Shown one piece after another: positions 16,213 to 16,851 of a stretch of DNA of 16,851 nt. The DNA lies in NCBI GenBank assembly GCA_051010055.1, contig JBPCVY010000125.1, forward strand, positions 1 to 16,851, read 5' to 3'. This DNA comes from CAJQND01 sp051010055 (GTDB lineage: Bacteria > Pseudomonadota > Alphaproteobacteria > Rhizobiales > CAJQND01). The first letter of the stretch is position 1, and every line of letters begins with the position of its first letter. Position numbers and translations under genes: made by a program. The notes beneath the pieces were generated by a model. That model saw nothing but the letters and a program-made list of their open reading frames with translations, searched no databases and was not told the origin of the DNA.

Positions 16213-16256
16213 TTCATCCCTCGAGACGGTGGCTACGCCACCTCCTCGGGATGAGG
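16213..16256 (-). repeat. Palindromic repeat R, copy 2 (inverted)
   Basis: Reverse complement of copy 1 at both 12-bp ends (TTCATCCCTCGA at 16213-16224, CTCGGGATGAGG at 16245-16256). Its middle contains a perfect hairpin, GGTGGC-TAC-GCCACC (16228-16242). With copy 1 it forms a nested inverted repeat spanning 16144-16256. Confidence 0.78.
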
Positions 16257-16280
16257 ATTGGAGGTGCCGCACCCGCTCAA

Positions 16281-16320
16281 CCTCTTGGTGAGGAGGCGCG
16301 AAGCGCCGTCTCGAACCATG
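16281..16320 (+). repeat. Palindromic repeat R, copy 3 (variant)
   Basis: Shares GAGGAGG and CCGTCTCGA with the reverse complement of copy 2, but the outer pair is TGGT/ACCA and the central hairpin is GGCGC-GAA-GCGCC (16295-16307). The same orientation as copy 1. The middle and outer pairs have changed together on both sides, as expected of a folded element. Confidence 0.7.
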
Positions 16321-16374
16321 GCGGTGGATTTTTACCCATGCAAAATCGTTCCCGGACAGCGCGAACTGGCGTGA

Positions 16375-16463
16375 CGCTCTAGGAGCGAAGCGACAAGGGG
16401 CCAAGCGGCCCCCGGCGCCACTGCGCCGCCCATGCGGAGGCATCTCCCGGCAGGGAGATTGCC
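16375..16463. other. Cluster of four consecutive short hairpins
   Basis: In 89 bp there are CGCTC-TAG-GAGCG (16375-16387), GGGGCC-AAGC-GGCCCC (16397-16412), GGCGC-CACT-GCGCC (16414-16427) and ATCTCCC-GGCA-GGGAGAT (16442-16459, with GGC/GCC extending the stem across a one-base bulge). All main stems are perfect. None is followed by a T-run, so these are not ordinary terminators. They could be a structured RNA, a chain of repeat remnants, or both. Confidence 0.5.
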
Positions 16464-16656
16464 GCGAGCTCAAACAATGGAAATGCAGGCCGATGAAAAC
16501 TGCGATCCGATGCTAGTTTATTGCAGCCGTCACCGGCCTCCATATGGCGACTTGACGAGCCCGTTTAACGGGGCCCGACACATGTTGCCTTGCCTAACGG
16601 CTCAAACAACGATGGCCAGCGTCTTCACCAGGCAATCGAAACGAATTTGCCCGCCA

Positions 16657-16748
16657 CCGGAGCCGAAACTCCGGAGGTCAGCACCAACGTCCGCAAGCGA
16701 AAGAAAAGTGCTGAGCTAGCACTCAGGCAGCTTCCCCAGGCGGGGAGG
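16657..16748. other. Second hairpin cluster
   Basis: CCGGAG-CCGAAA-CTCCGG (16657-16674), GTGCT-GAGCT-AGCAC (16708-16722, which competes with CTGAG/CTCAG at 16711-16726) and CTTCCCC-AGGC-GGGGAGG (16731-16748, one G:T pair). A further CCCGTT-T-AACGGG lies at 16560-16572. No T-runs follow. Confidence 0.45.
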
Positions 16749-16770
16749 CGGTCTGGCTGTTGCTTGGAAT

Positions 16771-16812
16771 GATCAGCTTAGCCGCCTTCGCAAGTGCTTC
16801 GGCGGGCTGATC
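16771..16812 (+). repeat. Palindromic repeat P, copy 2
   Basis: 42-bp second copy of the element at 16056-16096. Outer arms are GATCAGC and GCTGATC, so the A-to-G change on the left is matched by T-to-C on the right and pairing is kept. Inner CCGCC/GGCGG arms and the TTAG bulge are unchanged. Confidence 0.78.
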
Positions 16813-16851
16813 TTGTTGCGCCCGGTCAGGCCGTGCCGCATGGATCAAGAT

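Larger units (their letters stand above)
15977..16851. other. Gene-poor, repeat- and hairpin-rich intergenic region
   Basis: 875 bp without a convincing gene. The longest plus-strand frame (16432-16719, 95 codons) has a composition rich in Arg, Pro and Ser, no ribosome site and no family resemblance. The region holds three copies of a palindromic alphaproteobacterial-type repeat, two copies of a second palindrome, and a run of small perfect hairpins. I see no tRNA, SRP RNA, RNase P RNA or tmRNA signature. Confidence 0.7.

Noticed and set aside
16144..16320. Repeat block as a CRISPR array
   Set aside because: Copies alternate in orientation, differ in their centres and lack regular unique spacers; no cas gene is present.
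16432..16719. 95-codon plus-strand frame in the terminal intergenic region
   Set aside because: It crosses several perfect hairpins, is Arg/Pro/Ser-rich, lacks a ribosome site and shows no domain. It is most likely chance.

Overview
The window looks like chromosomal DNA of an alphaproteobacterium, most likely from the Hyphomicrobiales (rhizobia and relatives). The basis is a Shemin-pathway 5-aminolevulinate synthase (hemA), a membrane-anchored cytochrome c beginning MDSFEFNKIAG next to kdsB and a monofunctional ACT-domain pheA, and palindromic intergenic repeats of a type common in this class. Species assignment is not possible from the sequence alone.

Layout. (1) 45-4869, + strand: a nucleoside-type ABC importer (fused two-domain ATPase, two permeases) followed by a CodA-like amidohydrolase, overlapping or closely spaced as an operon. 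The binding-protein gene probably lies just left of the window. (2) 4855-6355, - strand: an alpha/beta hydrolase and a class II aldolase/adducin-fold protein, converging on the amidohydrolase gene with a 15-bp overlap of stop regions. (3) 6518-8421, + strand: a family III (CaiB/BaiF) CoA-transferase and a glutathione S-transferase, 2 nt apart, divergent from the aldolase gene across a 162-bp control region with two perfect dyads. (4) 8422-9819: hemA behind what looks like an FNR/FixK-type anaerobic promoter (perfect TTGAT-N4-ATCAA box plus TATAAT). (5) 9830-12674, - strand: both subunits of a 2-oxoacid:ferredoxin oxidoreductase (korAB type), converging on hemA with 10 bp between stop codons. 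(6) 12835-13413, - strand: an N-terminally truncated outer-membrane porin fragment with a strong terminator. (7) 13595-14140, - strand: membrane-anchored cytochrome c with its own terminator. (8) 14321-15976, + strand: kdsB and pheA. (9) 15977-16851: 875 bp with no convincing gene, filled with palindromic repeats and small hairpins.

How the parts fit. Genes 1-4 read as uptake and deamination of a nucleobase or related heterocycle. Genes 5-8 look like small-molecule catabolism of unknown substrate. hemA and korAB both involve succinyl-CoA: KorAB would make it from 2-oxoglutarate with reduction of ferredoxin, and HemA would use it for tetrapyrroles. The oxygen-responsive box on hemA makes that pairing interesting. 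cytochrome c, kdsB and pheA are housekeeping genes.

No clearly new multigene system is visible. The most unusual material is the repeat- and hairpin-rich block after pheA, bounded by two copies of a 41-42 bp palindrome whose arms differ by compensatory changes, together with the hemA promoter architecture and the decayed porin.
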